Assembly: GCA_045805505.1 (NCBI GenBank)
Contig: JBJMLA010000130.1
Span: 1 to 64,000 of the forward strand
Source: BP-464 sp045805505
GTDB taxonomy: Bacteria > Actinomycetota > Thermoleophilia > Solirubrobacterales > Solirubrobacteraceae
Length of the DNA: 64,000 nt
Direction of reading: 5' to 3'
The position numbers were made by a program, and so were the translations under genes. The notes under the pieces are model-generated. The model was given only the letters and a program-made list of their open reading frames with translations, made no database searches and had not been told where the DNA came from. Shown one piece after another: positions 41,507 through 50,051 of the stretch (positions are counted from its first letter, which is position 1; each line of letters starts with the position of its first letter).

Positions 41507-42753
41507 GAGCCCAGGAGGTAGTCGAGGAGCCGGGCGGACTGCTTGGAGCGCGTGCTGCTCTGCCGGCTGAGAACCTTCTGCAGGCAGCCGGGCTCGACCG
41601 GCACGCCGAACGCCTCGCAGGAGAACACGGCAGCGCCGCGCCAGTAGGCGCGCTTGGGATCGGCGAACGGGTCGAACGGCTGCGTCCCGGGCTCGGCGGC
41701 CTGGTCGGCGAAGTTGACGAAGAAGCCCTGGGCGATCAGCGGTGCGGCCTTCTCGACCGTTCCCAGGAGCGCGTCGGTCTGCGGCGCGATGTCACGCAGG
41801 GAGCCGAGCGCCGTCCCCAGCGTCGAGAACGTCGGCCGTCCGTCGACCAGGAGGCGGCGCAGCCCGCGGACGGCCGGGCGCAGGTCGCCCGCCGTCGCCG
41901 TCAGGCGGCGCGCGAACGCGGGCAGGTCCCTGACCGCGACACCGAGCGGTGCGGCGGCGTCGCGCAGGCTCTCGGCCACGGGCGTGGCGGCCCTCGCCGT
42001 GTTCTCCAGCCGGCCGGCCGTGTCCTCCAGCGAGGTGAGCAGCGCGGGGGCGCCGTCGAGCGTGTCGCCCAGTGGCGCACTGCGGGTCGCGACCGTGCGC
42101 AGGGTCTCGTCGAGGCCGGCCACCAGCGGACCGAGGTCGCGCGCGCGGCGGGCGAGCTGGCCCGCGCCCCGCTCGGCGTCGCGGACCAGATCGCTCAGGG
42201 CGGCGTTCTGCTCGTCGACGTCGCGGGCCACCGAGGCGGCGGCGTCGAGCGCGGGACGCAGCGCGACCGTCGCGCGCCCCAGGTCCGCGCCGCGGCGGTC
42301 CAGCGCGACGCCGGACTCGACGAGGAGCAGGCGCAGCGCGTCGCGCACCCCGGGCCTGAACGTGGCCAGCAGCTCGTCCAGGCGCGGCGCGTTGCTCGTG
42401 CGCTCGACCGGGATCGTCCCGCGCAGCAGCCCCGGCGCATGGCCCGGATCGAGCGACAGGTAGGTGTCGCCCAGCAGGTCGACGGGGCGGATCGCGGCGG
42501 CGGCGTCGGCCCGCGGCGCCGGCGCATCGTCGTCGAGCGTGAACGTCACCCGCGCGGTCCCGTGCGGCGAGAGCGCGACGTCCTGCACCCGGCCGGCGAT
42601 CGCACCGAGGACGCGCACGTCGTTGCCCTTGACGAGCCCGCGCGCGCTGGTCAGCTCCGCGGTGTAGGTCCGCTCGCCGCCCGACGGCCACAGCAGGAAC
42701 GCGAGCGCGCCGACGACCGCCACCGCGGTGAGGGCTCCGAGCGCGCGGTTCAT
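41503..42753 (-). CDS. Mce/MlaD family protein, second of six
   Basis: 416 residues from ATG 42753, set by the ATGA overlap. Anchor ALGALTAVAVVGALAFLLWP; MlaD domain with LTSARGLVKGNDVRVLGAIA, then GRVQDVALSPHGTARVTFTL and LLGDTYLSLDPGHAPG. Tail has FADPKRAYWRGAAVFSCEAF and GCLQKVLSRQSS, with paired Cys. Confidence 0.9.
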   Translation of the reverse strand: MNRALGALTAVAVVGALAFLLWPSGGERTYTAELTSARGLVKGNDVRVLGAIAGRVQDVALSPHGTARVTFTLDDDAPAPRADAAAAIRPVDLLGDTYLSLDPGHAPGLLRGTIPVERTSNAPRLDELLATFRPGVRDALRLLLVESGVALDRRGADLGRATVALRPALDAAASVARDVDEQNAALSDLVRDAERGAGQLARRARDLGPLVAGLDETLRTVATRSAPLGDTLDGAPALLTSLEDTAGRLENTARAATPVAESLRDAAAPLGVAVRDLPAFARRLTATAGDLRPAVRGLRRLLVDGRPTFSTLGTALGSLRDIAPQTDALLGTVEKAAPLIAQGFFVNFADQAAEPGTQPFDPFADPKRAYWRGAAVFSCEAFGVPVEPGCLQKVLSRQSSTRSKQSARLLDYLLGS

Positions 42754-43994
42754 CGCCCGCTCCCGGCCACGAAGCTGTCGGAGAAGTTCGTCCACGGCTC
42801 GCCCTCCAGCGAACCCGGGGTCCGCAGGAACGGGCGCGCGAGCTGCCCGGCCCCGTTGGAGTCCGGCGCCAGCTCGTTGGTCGGCGCCGGGGCGAACACG
42901 ATGCCGACGCGCGCGCCATGGCCGTTCGCGTCGTAGTTGCCGGTGAAGTCCGCCCAGTTGGCGAAGAACGAGAAGAAGTCCGGCAGCCGCACCCGCGCCT
43001 CGTCGAGCATCGGGCCCATCCGCGCGAGCGCCGGGCCGAGGTCGCCCAGCAGCGGGCGGGCGTGGGCGACCAGCGCGGTCAGCGCCCGCAGATCGGCCGG
43101 GGCGTGGGCGGCCAGCGCCCGGGCCTGCGCGAGGACGGGCTGCGCGTCGGCCAGCAGCGGATCGAGGTCGCGGGCGGCGGGGACGAGCTCGCGCACGCCC
43201 GGCGTGGCCGCCCTGACCAGCCCGCGTAGCGGACCGACGGCCGAGCGCGCCTCGCCCAGCGCCGCCTGCGCGCCGTCGAGCCCGGCCGGCAGCCCCGCCA
43301 CGGTGTCGCGCAGGGCGGTCGCCCGCGCCGCGGTCGTGTGCAGCAGACCGGCCAGCCGGTCGGCCGACGCGCCGAGCCGGCCGTCGTCGGCGGCCAGCGC
43401 GTCGCCGATCTGCCCGCTCGCGTGCACCAGCGTCCGCAGTGCCGCACCGTCCGCGTCGACCTGCCGGATGGCCTCGGCCGTTCCCGCCAGCGCCGCGCCG
43501 CTGGACCTCAGCGTGGCGGCGAGGTCGCCGCCGCGTCCGCGCGTCGCGGTGCGCAGCTCGCCGAGCACGCCCTTGACGTCGTCGCGGGCAGCGGGGGAGA
43601 GCGCCTGCAGCGCCTCGTCGAACTCCACGGGCGAGCGCGTGTCGGCCAGCGGCAGCTCCGCGCCGTCGGGCAGCGCCGGGCCGTCGCCGTCGACCAGCGC
43701 GACGTAGCGGTTGTACTCACCCGACAGCGACGCCAGCCGGACCGCGGCGCGCGCGCCCTCGTGGAGCACGACGCCGTCGTCGAGCTGCATGGTCACCCGC
43801 GGCGTGGCGTCGTCGTCGAGCGCGACGCCCGTCACCTTCCCGGCGTCGAGCCCCGCCACCCGCACCTGCGCGCCGTCGACCAGCCCGCGCACGTCGGCGA
43901 ACGAGCCGGTGACGGTCCGGCCGGTGTCGCCGCCGGTCACCCACAGGAGTGCCGCGGCGGCGCAGGCGACAGCGACGAGGGCGACGCGCGTCAT
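42750..43994 (-). CDS. Mce/MlaD family protein, first of six
   Basis: 414 residues. Anchor RVALVAVACAAAALLWVTGG; MlaD domain with FADVRGLVDGAQVRVAGLDA, then GKVTGVALDDDATPRVTMQL and SGEYNRYVALVDGDGP. Tail region FFSFFANWADFTGNYDANGH, then GARVGIVFAPAPTN, is a typical Mce C-terminal feature. Begins with an ATGA overlap on the second permease gene. Confidence 0.9.
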   Translation of the reverse strand: MTRVALVAVACAAAALLWVTGGDTGRTVTGSFADVRGLVDGAQVRVAGLDAGKVTGVALDDDATPRVTMQLDDGVVLHEGARAAVRLASLSGEYNRYVALVDGDGPALPDGAELPLADTRSPVEFDEALQALSPAARDDVKGVLGELRTATRGRGGDLAATLRSSGAALAGTAEAIRQVDADGAALRTLVHASGQIGDALAADDGRLGASADRLAGLLHTTAARATALRDTVAGLPAGLDGAQAALGEARSAVGPLRGLVRAATPGVRELVPAARDLDPLLADAQPVLAQARALAAHAPADLRALTALVAHARPLLGDLGPALARMGPMLDEARVRLPDFFSFFANWADFTGNYDANGHGARVGIVFAPAPTNELAPDSNGAGQLARPFLRTPGSLEGEPWTNFSDSFVAGSGR

Positions 43995-44794
43995 CCGAGC
44001 GGCAGGCGCGGGTTGGCGCCCCAGAAGATCAGCGTTCCGGCCATGGAGATGACCGTGACCCCGACGATGTTGACCGCCATCGAGCGCGCGGTGGCGATCC
44101 CGACGTCCTCTGGCCCGCCGCGCACGCCGTAGCCGAAGTACAGGGCGGTGACGACCACGAACACCGAGATGACCAGGCCCTTGACCAGCGAGAAGACGAG
44201 GTCCCAGCCGTCCTGGAACATGAAGAAGAACAGCTGCCAGGTGCCGGGGGAGACGTCGCCGAAGCGCACGACGCTCATCAGGTAGGCGGCGAGCTGCGCG
44301 GCGGCCAGCGCCAGCACGTAGGCGAACGGCAGCAGCAGCGCGCAGGCCAGCGCCCGCGTCCCTGCCAGCCAGGCCAGCGACCGGACGCCCATCGCCTCGA
44401 TCGCGTCGACCTCCTCGTCAACGCGCATCGCGCCGAGCTCGGCGACCATCCCGCAGCCGACCTTCGCGGCGAGGATGTAGCCGAAGACGAACGGGACGAC
44501 CTCGCGCAGCGTGCACCACGTCGAGAACCCGCCGGCGATCGGCGACGCGCCGAACGCGCGGGCCAGCGACGAGGACTCCAGCCCGCACGAGCCGCCCGCG
44601 AAGAACGCGATCGCCATGATCACCGCGGTGCTGCCGGTGGCGATCAGGGAGGCCTGGCGCAGCACCTCGCTGCCGTGGCCGCCCGCGCGCCGCAGCTCGC
44701 CGGCCAGGCGCCCGGCGAACACCGCGATGTCGCCGCCCGTCTGCAGGAAGCCGGTGGGCGCGGCGATCGCCGCTCGCTCGCGGGGCGACCTCAC
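43991..44794 (-). CDS. YrbE/MlaE family permease, second copy
   Basis: 267 residues from GTG 44794, overlapping the first permease stop (GTGA). MlaE family signature YILAAKVGCGMVAELGAMRV, then DEEVDAIEAMGVRSLAWLAG (ExGxxxxxExIDALxxxGxxP class), with five to six membrane helices. With the first copy it forms the heterodimeric membrane core of the Mce lipid transporter. Confidence 0.92.
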   Translation of the reverse strand: MRSPRERAAIAAPTGFLQTGGDIAVFAGRLAGELRRAGGHGSEVLRQASLIATGSTAVIMAIAFFAGGSCGLESSSLARAFGASPIAGGFSTWCTLREVVPFVFGYILAAKVGCGMVAELGAMRVDEEVDAIEAMGVRSLAWLAGTRALACALLLPFAYVLALAAAQLAAYLMSVVRFGDVSPGTWQLFFFMFQDGWDLVFSLVKGLVISVFVVVTALYFGYGVRGGPEDVGIATARSMAVNIVGVTVISMAGTLIFWGANPRLPLG

Positions 44795-45627
44795 CGGAAC
44801 ACCCCGACCTGCGGGAACGCGGCCAGCAGCCACTGGGTGAAGACCAGGTTGACGAAGAAGATGCCGACCAGGCAGCCGACGACCGCGCGGTTGACGGCGC
44901 GCCCGACGCCCTCGGGCCCGCCCGCGGCGTTGAGGCCGTACCACCCGCAGACCACGCCGATGATCAGCCCGAAGAGGCCGACCTTGACGACGCTCGCCAC
45001 CAGGTCGATGGCCGTCGTGTTGGCGAAGAACGAAGCGAAGAACGCGCCGGGGGTCCCGCCCAGGACGCCGACCGTGGCGATGAAGCCGCCGAGGACGCCG
45101 AAGACCAGCGCCAGCAGCGTCAGGCCCATCATCGCGACGACGAGCGCCAGGATCCGCGGCGCGACCAGCGAGCGGATCGGGTCGATGGCCAGGACCTCGA
45201 GCGCGTCGAGCTCGCCGCGCACGCGACGGGCGCCCAGCTCGGCGGTGAACATCGTCCCCGAGACGCCGGCCACCGCCGTGGCGGTCACGAACGTGCCGAA
45301 CTCGCGCAGGATCGCCACGACCATGAAGCCGCCGGCGCGGTCGATCGAGCCGAAGAGGGTCAGGAAGTTGCCGGCCTGGAGGCCCGGGCCGGCGAAGCCC
45401 CAGGCCATGATCGCGATGGCGATGGCGGGCAGCGACCGGCGGACGACCGACCAGGTCTGGATGACGAACTCGCCCCACCAGGCGGACGGGTGCAACCATT
45501 CGCGCCCCACGCGAAGCGCGAGCGCCGACATCCCGCCCAGTCGTCTGATGGGCCCGCCGCCAGGCCGCCGCGGAAGGGCGACCTCGACAGCGGGGAGATC
45601 CCTCACCGGTAGTGAGGCTGCTTCCAT
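44791..45627 (-). CDS. YrbE/MlaE family permease, first gene of the Mce operon
   Basis: 278 residues. After a polar N-terminus, VVAILREFGTFVTATAVAGV, then GTMFTAELGARRVRGELDAL and EVLAIDPIRSLVAPRILALV form the MlaE domain. It starts the operon; a perfect TATAAT (minus strand, 45674-45669) lies ~40 nt upstream. The ATPase (MceG/MlaF) that must power this importer is not in the window. Confidence 0.92.
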   Translation of the reverse strand: MEAASLPVRDLPAVEVALPRRPGGGPIRRLGGMSALALRVGREWLHPSAWWGEFVIQTWSVVRRSLPAIAIAIMAWGFAGPGLQAGNFLTLFGSIDRAGGFMVVAILREFGTFVTATAVAGVSGTMFTAELGARRVRGELDALEVLAIDPIRSLVAPRILALVVAMMGLTLLALVFGVLGGFIATVGVLGGTPGAFFASFFANTTAIDLVASVVKVGLFGLIIGVVCGWYGLNAAGGPEGVGRAVNRAVVGCLVGIFFVNLVFTQWLLAAFPQVGVFR

Positions 45628-45645
45628 GACACCCCTGCCAAGAGC

Positions 45646-45689
45646 TATAGTCCAGTAAGTGGGTAGACATTATAGAGAAGAACTGTTCT
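45646..45689. promoter_or_regulatory. divergent promoters and dyad between the Mce operon and the DUF4395 gene
   Basis: Plus strand: TATAGT (45646-45651), 7 nt before GTG 45659. Minus strand: TATAAT (45674-45669) serves the Mce operon. AGAAC-T-GTTCT (45679-45689) is a 5-bp dyad with a 1-nt centre just upstream of the Mce -10. No good -35 is seen on either strand. Confidence 0.5.
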
Positions 45690-46159
45690 CGTTCCCGAAT
45701 CCGGTGAACGAGAAGGCTGCGCGGGTCGTCGCGGGCGTCGTCCTGCTCGTCTCCGCCATCGCGCTGGCGACCTCGGCCTACTGGCTGCTGATCCCGCTGG
45801 CCTACGGCTTCTGGGCGCGCGTGCTGACCGGCCCCACCCTCAGCCCGCTCGGGCGCTTCGCTATGAACGCCGCCGCGCCGCGGCTGGGCGAGCCCAGGTA
45901 CGTGGCGGGGCCGCCCAAGCGCTTCGCGCAGGGGATGGGCGCGGCGATGACCACGGCCGGCGCGATCGCCGCGGTGGGCTTCGGACAGCACACGGCCGGC
46001 GACGTCCTGCTGGCGGCGATGATCGTCGCCGCCGGGCTGGAGTCGATCTTCGCCTACTGCCTGGGCTGCAAGGTGTTCGCGCTGGGCATGAAGGCCGGCC
46101 TGGTGCCGGACTCCGTCTGCCTCGAGTGTGCCGACATCACGCGCCGATCTGCAGCGTGA
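45659..46159 (+). CDS. DUF4395 family membrane protein
   Basis: 166 residues. FSFPNPVNEKAARVVAGVVL is the family's opening, which is why GTG 45659 is chosen over the internal GTG 45704. Four membrane helices follow, and two CxxC motifs near the end (YCLGCKVFALG and VCLECADI) could bind metal or form redox disulfides. DUF4395 genes often sit beside rhodanese and thioredoxin-like genes; here the neighbours oxidise sulfur compounds. Its last 23 bp overlap the convergent sulfite-oxidase-like gene. Confidence 0.82.
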   Translation: MGRHYREELFSFPNPVNEKAARVVAGVVLLVSAIALATSAYWLLIPLAYGFWARVLTGPTLSPLGRFAMNAAAPRLGEPRYVAGPPKRFAQGMGAAMTTAGAIAAVGFGQHTAGDVLLAAMIVAAGLESIFAYCLGCKVFALGMKAGLVPDSVCLECADITRRSAA

Positions 46160-47162
46160 CGCGGTGCACCGCGTTGTTGGCGTAGCCGTGGACGTTGTGC
46201 GGCACGTCCAGCGGCTGCGCGTTGCCTGAGCGGTCGGTCGCGCGAACCTCGATGCAGCGCCGGCCGGGCGCCGCGCGCCGCGTCGCCGCCCAGAACCGCC
46301 GCGACCACGGGCCGCGATCGGGGCCGAGCGACGCGGGCCGCCAGGGACCGTCGTCGATGCGCACGTCGACGCGATCCACGCCGCCCTCGCCGCCCCAGGC
46401 GATGCCCCGCAGGCCGACGAGGCCGTCGGCTGGGCGCGTGTCGATCAGCAGCGCGTGGATCGGCATGGCGTACATGCGCACGCCGGGGCCGTCCTCGCCG
46501 TGCTCGATGATCCGGTAGTCGTCGGTCTCCCACGGCCCGTCGAACTCGCCGTCGACGACGGTCAGCCGCGTCACCCACTTCACCGAGTCCGTGGCGTACC
46601 AGCCGGGGATCACGGCCCGCACGGGGCCGCCGCGCTCGACGGGCAGCGGCTCGCCGTTGACGTGCCAGGCCAGGAGCGACTCCCGCGCCAGCGCCTTGCC
46701 CAGCGGCACGGCGCGGGCGAAGGCGAACTCGCCGTCGCGCCCGTCGAACGGGCCGCGGTCGGCGCCCTCGAGCACGACGGCGCGGGCGCCGGGCAAGGGC
46801 TCGGCGAGCCGCAGCACCTCGGCCAGCGAGGTCCCGGTCCAGCGAGCCTCGCCGACCGCGCCGATGGCTGCCCAGGCCAGGCCGGCGGCGGGCGGCTCGT
46901 GCTCGACGCGGCGGTGTCCCGCGCACTCGAGCGTGACGCGCTCGGTGCGCCGGGCGCCGATCGCGCGCAGGGCGTCGAGGCTCAGCGACATCGGCCGCCG
47001 GACGGCGCCGCCGATCTCCAGGCTCCAGGTCCGCGGCGTGAGGTCCGGCGCCGGGTAGTGGTCGCGGCGGAAGTGCGCCGCGAACGGCATGTCCTCCTCG
47101 AGCAGCGCGGCGGCCGGCGTGGCCGCCGCGATGTCGTCGATCGGCACGGCGACGGCGTCCAT
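46137..47162 (-). CDS. sulfite-oxidase-like molybdopterin enzyme
   Basis: 341 residues, no signal peptide, so cytosolic. RTWSLEIGGAVRRPMSLSLD, then TERVTLECAGHRRVEHEPP give the molybdenum-ligand Cys80; GPVRAVIPGWYATDSVKWVT is the conserved 'PGWYG/A..SVKW' loop; the C-terminal dimerisation domain has IAWGGEGGVDRVDVRIDDGP and ANNAVHRVTLQ. No heme b5 domain. Expected reaction: sulfite to sulfate. Its ATG directly follows the TAG of the upstream persulfide dioxygenase gene (TAGATG), so they are co-translated: one makes sulfite, the other removes it. Confidence 0.9.
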   Translation of the reverse strand: MDAVAVPIDDIAAATPAAALLEEDMPFAAHFRRDHYPAPDLTPRTWSLEIGGAVRRPMSLSLDALRAIGARRTERVTLECAGHRRVEHEPPAAGLAWAAIGAVGEARWTGTSLAEVLRLAEPLPGARAVVLEGADRGPFDGRDGEFAFARAVPLGKALARESLLAWHVNGEPLPVERGGPVRAVIPGWYATDSVKWVTRLTVVDGEFDGPWETDDYRIIEHGEDGPGVRMYAMPIHALLIDTRPADGLVGLRGIAWGGEGGVDRVDVRIDDGPWRPASLGPDRGPWSRRFWAATRRAAPGRRCIEVRATDRSGNAQPLDVPHNVHGYANNAVHRVTLQIGA

Positions 47163-48503
47163 CTAGGCCCCGCGCTCGAGGGCCACGGGGAGGTCGCCGA
47201 TCCCGCCGCCCGCGACACGGATGACCTGGGGGTGCCCGGCACGGCGCAGGATGCTGGCGGCCAGCGCCGCGCGGGCACCGGCGGCACAGGCCACGGCGAT
47301 CGGCCCGCCGTTGAGGCCGGGAACCGGCACGCGCCCGTCGCCGAGGCGGTGCAGCGGCAGCGGGACGGACCCCGGGACGTGGCCCGACGCCCACTCCTTG
47401 GCCTCGCGCACGTCGACGAGCGCGATGTCGCCCTCGCCGAGCGCGGCGGCCAGGCGCTCGATGTCCCACGCCTCGGCCTCGGAGACCGGCAGGCCGGCCG
47501 CACGCCAGGCCTGCGCGTCGGCGGCGGCGATCCCGCGCACCGACCACAGGCCGATCGCGTGCAGCGCTCCGGCGAAGGCCCGGGCGTCCTGCGCGTCCTC
47601 GCCGACGACCACGATCGGCTCGTCGTCGGCCGCGGCCCAGCCGACGCGCGTCACGCGGCCCGGGCTCGGCGGCAGGCTGAGCGCGCCGGAGAGGTGGCCG
47701 CTGTCGAAGGCGCCCGCGGGGCGGATGTCGACGACGGTGGCGCCGGCGCCGAGCTCGGCCCGCAGGCCCTCGGCGTCGAGAAGCTCGGGCACGGACGGCT
47801 CGGCGTCGAGCGGGCCCTTGTTGAGCGCGACGATGCGCTCGATGTTGGGCGGCTTGGGCGGCGTGGCGCCGCAGATCGTGCCGACGAACGGGTCGTGCTC
47901 GAGGGCCGCGGGGCTCGCGGAGAGGCGCTCGAAGCCGATGGTCGAGCTCGTCTTGGGGCTCAGGCCGGCGCCGCCGCACAGCGAGCCGCCGACGTGGCCG
48001 GGCCACAGCTCGACGTGGTCGCCGAGCGCGAAGATCCGCTGCAGGCTCTCGTGCAGAGCCTCGGCGCCCTCGCCGGCGTCGACCGCGAGGTCGGGGCGGG
48101 CGACGTCACCGACGAGCAGCGAGTCGCCCGACAGCACGCACCACGGCTCGTCGCCGCGCGTCTCGTCGACGACGACGAAGGCCAGGTGCTCCGGGCGATG
48201 GCCCGGGGTGGCGACGGCCTCGAGCCGGATGCGCCCGGCCCGCAGGACGTCGCCGGCCTCGATCCCCGCGCCCGGGTGTGCCGCCACGGCGCCGGAGGCG
48301 CGGGCGAGACGGCCGCGACCCGACACGTGGTCGGCGTGGTCGTGGGTGTCGATCGCGTGGGTGATCCGCGCCCCGTGCTGGGCCGCCAGCTCGAGGTAGA
48401 CGTCGATGTCCCAGCGGGGGTCGACGACGATCGCCTCGTCGCCGTCGGCCAGCAGATACGACGCACATCCGAGCTCGTCGTTGAGGACCTGGAAGAAGTG
48501 CAT
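47163..48503 (-). CDS. persulfide dioxygenase-rhodanese fusion (ETHE1/CstB-like)
   Basis: 446 residues. N-terminal MBL-fold dioxygenase: THDHADHVSG (His54, His56, Asp58, His59), WCVLSGDSLLVGDVARPDL, and the ELWPGHVGGSLCG loop, as in ETHE1. Two rhodanese domains follow: the first (VVDIRPAGAFDSGHLSGALS) has no Cys in its active loop and is presumably inactive; the second (LVDVREAKEWASGHVPGSVP) has the CAAGAR loop with Cys406. Such fusions oxidise glutathione- or protein-persulfide to sulfite and shuttle sulfane sulfur. A 21-bp dyad overlaps its promoter. Confidence 0.92.
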   Translation of the reverse strand: MHFFQVLNDELGCASYLLADGDEAIVVDPRWDIDVYLELAAQHGARITHAIDTHDHADHVSGRGRLARASGAVAAHPGAGIEAGDVLRAGRIRLEAVATPGHRPEHLAFVVVDETRGDEPWCVLSGDSLLVGDVARPDLAVDAGEGAEALHESLQRIFALGDHVELWPGHVGGSLCGGAGLSPKTSSTIGFERLSASPAALEHDPFVGTICGATPPKPPNIERIVALNKGPLDAEPSVPELLDAEGLRAELGAGATVVDIRPAGAFDSGHLSGALSLPPSPGRVTRVGWAAADDEPIVVVGEDAQDARAFAGALHAIGLWSVRGIAAADAQAWRAAGLPVSEAEAWDIERLAAALGEGDIALVDVREAKEWASGHVPGSVPLPLHRLGDGRVPVPGLNGGPIAVACAAGARAALAASILRRAGHPQVIRVAGGGIGDLPVALERGA

Positions 48504-48510
48504 GACCCAA

Positions 48511-48531
48511 TGTCTATCAAACCCATAGACA
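48511..48531 (-). promoter_or_regulatory. 21-bp dyad (TGTCTAT-N7-ATAGACA) at the persulfide dioxygenase promoter
   Basis: Perfect 7-bp arms with a 7-nt spacer. On the minus strand TAGACA (48516-48511) sits 7 nt before ATG 48503 and would be the -10, so a protein bound here would block transcription. Sulfide detoxification genes in other bacteria are repressed by persulfide sensors (CstR, BigR/SqrR); no such regulator gene lies in the window. Confidence 0.6.
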
Positions 48532-48598
48532 AAGTAGATAACGGTGAAAGCCGATGGGAATTCCCCGATTAGCGCGGCCCTCGCGCGAGCCGCTCCTC

Positions 48599-48604
48599 TA
48601 GGGT
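48599..48604 (+). promoter_or_regulatory. -10-like box of the 48611 gene
   Basis: TAGGGT, 6 nt before ATG 48611. Confidence 0.45.
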
Positions 48605-48610
48605 CGCGGC

Positions 48611-49282
48611 ATGAAGGAGCTCGCCGACGGGGTCTTCCAGCTGCGGGGCTTCCCGCCGGACGCCATCAACGTCTACCTCGCCGGCGGCGTGCTGATCGAC
48701 GCTGCGACCCGGCAGGGCGCACGGCGGGTGCTGCGTCAGCTGCGCGGCCGCGACGTCACCGCTCACGCGCTGACCCACGCGCACGCCGACCACCAGGGGG
48801 CCAGCCACGCGGTGTGCACCGCGCTGGGCATCCCGCTGTGGGTCGGCGAGGGCGACGTCGAGGCGATGGAGGGCGGGCCCGAGGCCGTCTCGCGCCGGCA
48901 GCGCCCCGGGCCGATCAACCGCTTCCAGAAGCGCTTCTGGACCGGACCGGCCCACCCGGTCGATCGCGCGCTGAAGGAGGGCGACGCGGTCGCCGGCTTC
49001 ACCGTGCTCGAGACGCCCGGGCACGCCGCCGGCCACGTCTCCTACTGGCGCGAGTCCGACCGCGTGCTGATCCTCGGCGACGTCGTCAACACGATGAACC
49101 TCCTGACCTCGCGCAAGGGGCTGCAGGAGCCGCCCGCCGTCTTCACGCCCGACCCCGCGCGCAACCGCGAGTCGATCCGCCGGCTTGCCGCGCTCGAGCC
49201 GGCGCTGGTCTGCGCGGGCCACGGCCCGCCCCTGCGCGACGCCGCCGCGTTCGCCGAGTTCGCCGCCGGGCTGCCCGCGTGA
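48611..49282 (+). CDS. MBL-fold metallohydrolase
   Basis: 223 residues. THAHADHQGASHAVCTALGI is the HxHxDH zinc motif (full), then FTVLETPGHAAGHVSYWRES (third His), DRVLILGDVVNTMN (bridging Asp) and LVCAGHGPPL (last His). All dinuclear zinc ligands are present, unlike the 931 protein. Glyoxalase-II-like or lactonase-type hydrolase; substrate unknown. Its stop overlaps the GTG of the MerR gene (GTGA), so expression of the two is coupled. Confidence 0.9.
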   Translation: MKELADGVFQLRGFPPDAINVYLAGGVLIDAATRQGARRVLRQLRGRDVTAHALTHAHADHQGASHAVCTALGIPLWVGEGDVEAMEGGPEAVSRRQRPGPINRFQKRFWTGPAHPVDRALKEGDAVAGFTVLETPGHAAGHVSYWRESDRVLILGDVVNTMNLLTSRKGLQEPPAVFTPDPARNRESIRRLAALEPALVCAGHGPPLRDAAAFAEFAAGLPA

Positions 49283-50022
49283 CGGACGAAGCGCTGACCA
49301 TCGACGAGCTCGCGCGCCGCACCGGGATGACGGTGCGCAACCTGCGCGCGCACCAGAGCCGCGGCCTGCTGCCGCCGCCCGACGTGCGCGGCCGCACGGG
49401 CTACTACGGCGCCGAGCACCTCGCGCGCGTCGAGCTGATCCGCGAGCTGCAGGCCGAGGGCTTCAACCTCGAGGCGATCCGCAAGCTGCTGACCAGCGCC
49501 GGCGGCTCGAGCGACGAGGTCCTGCGCTTCACCCGCGCGATCCGCGAGCCGTTCGAGGACGAGACGCCCGAGATCGTCTCGCTCGAGGAACTGGGCCTGC
49601 AGTTCGGCCGCGACCAGCCCGACCTCATCGCCAAGGCCGAGAAGCTCGGCCTGCTGCGCCCGCTCGGCAACGACCGCTACGAGCAGGTCAGCCCGCGCCT
49701 CGCGCGCGCCGGCGCCGAGCTCACCGCGCTGGGCGTCACCGCCGCCGAGGGCCTCGCGCTCGTCGAGTCCATCCGCCGCCACGCCGACTCCATCGCCCGC
49801 CGCTTCTCGCAGACGTTCATCGAGCAGGTCTGGGAGCCCTTCGACGCCGCCGGCCGCCCCGAGGAGCGCTGGCCCGAGGTCCGCGAGGCCCTCGAGCGCC
49901 TCCGTCCCCTCGCCGCCGACGCCGTGCTCAGCGTCTTCGCGCTGGCCATGAGCGACGAGGCGGAGAAGGCCTTCGGCCGCACGATCGAGCGCGAGGGGAA
50001 GCCGGCGCGGAAGAAGCGGTAG
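49279..50022 (+). CDS. MerR-family transcriptional regulator, paralogue of the 13091 protein
   Basis: 247 residues. LTIDELARRTGMTVRNLRAH, then SRGLLPPPDVRGRTGYYGAE form the DNA-binding domain, nearly identical in layout to the paralogue. The effector part ends SDEAEKAFGRTIEREGKPAR. No metal-site Cys. Unlike the other copy it is in an operon with an MBL hydrolase and has no divergent target; no TGAGGTNAC site is seen upstream of 48611. Confidence 0.9.
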   Translation: MTDEALTIDELARRTGMTVRNLRAHQSRGLLPPPDVRGRTGYYGAEHLARVELIRELQAEGFNLEAIRKLLTSAGGSSDEVLRFTRAIREPFEDETPEIVSLEELGLQFGRDQPDLIAKAEKLGLLRPLGNDRYEQVSPRLARAGAELTALGVTAAEGLALVESIRRHADSIARRFSQTFIEQVWEPFDAAGRPEERWPEVREALERLRPLAADAVLSVFALAMSDEAEKAFGRTIEREGKPARKKR

Positions 50023-50051
50023 GGGTGGGTCGCCGGCGCCCGCAAGGGGGA

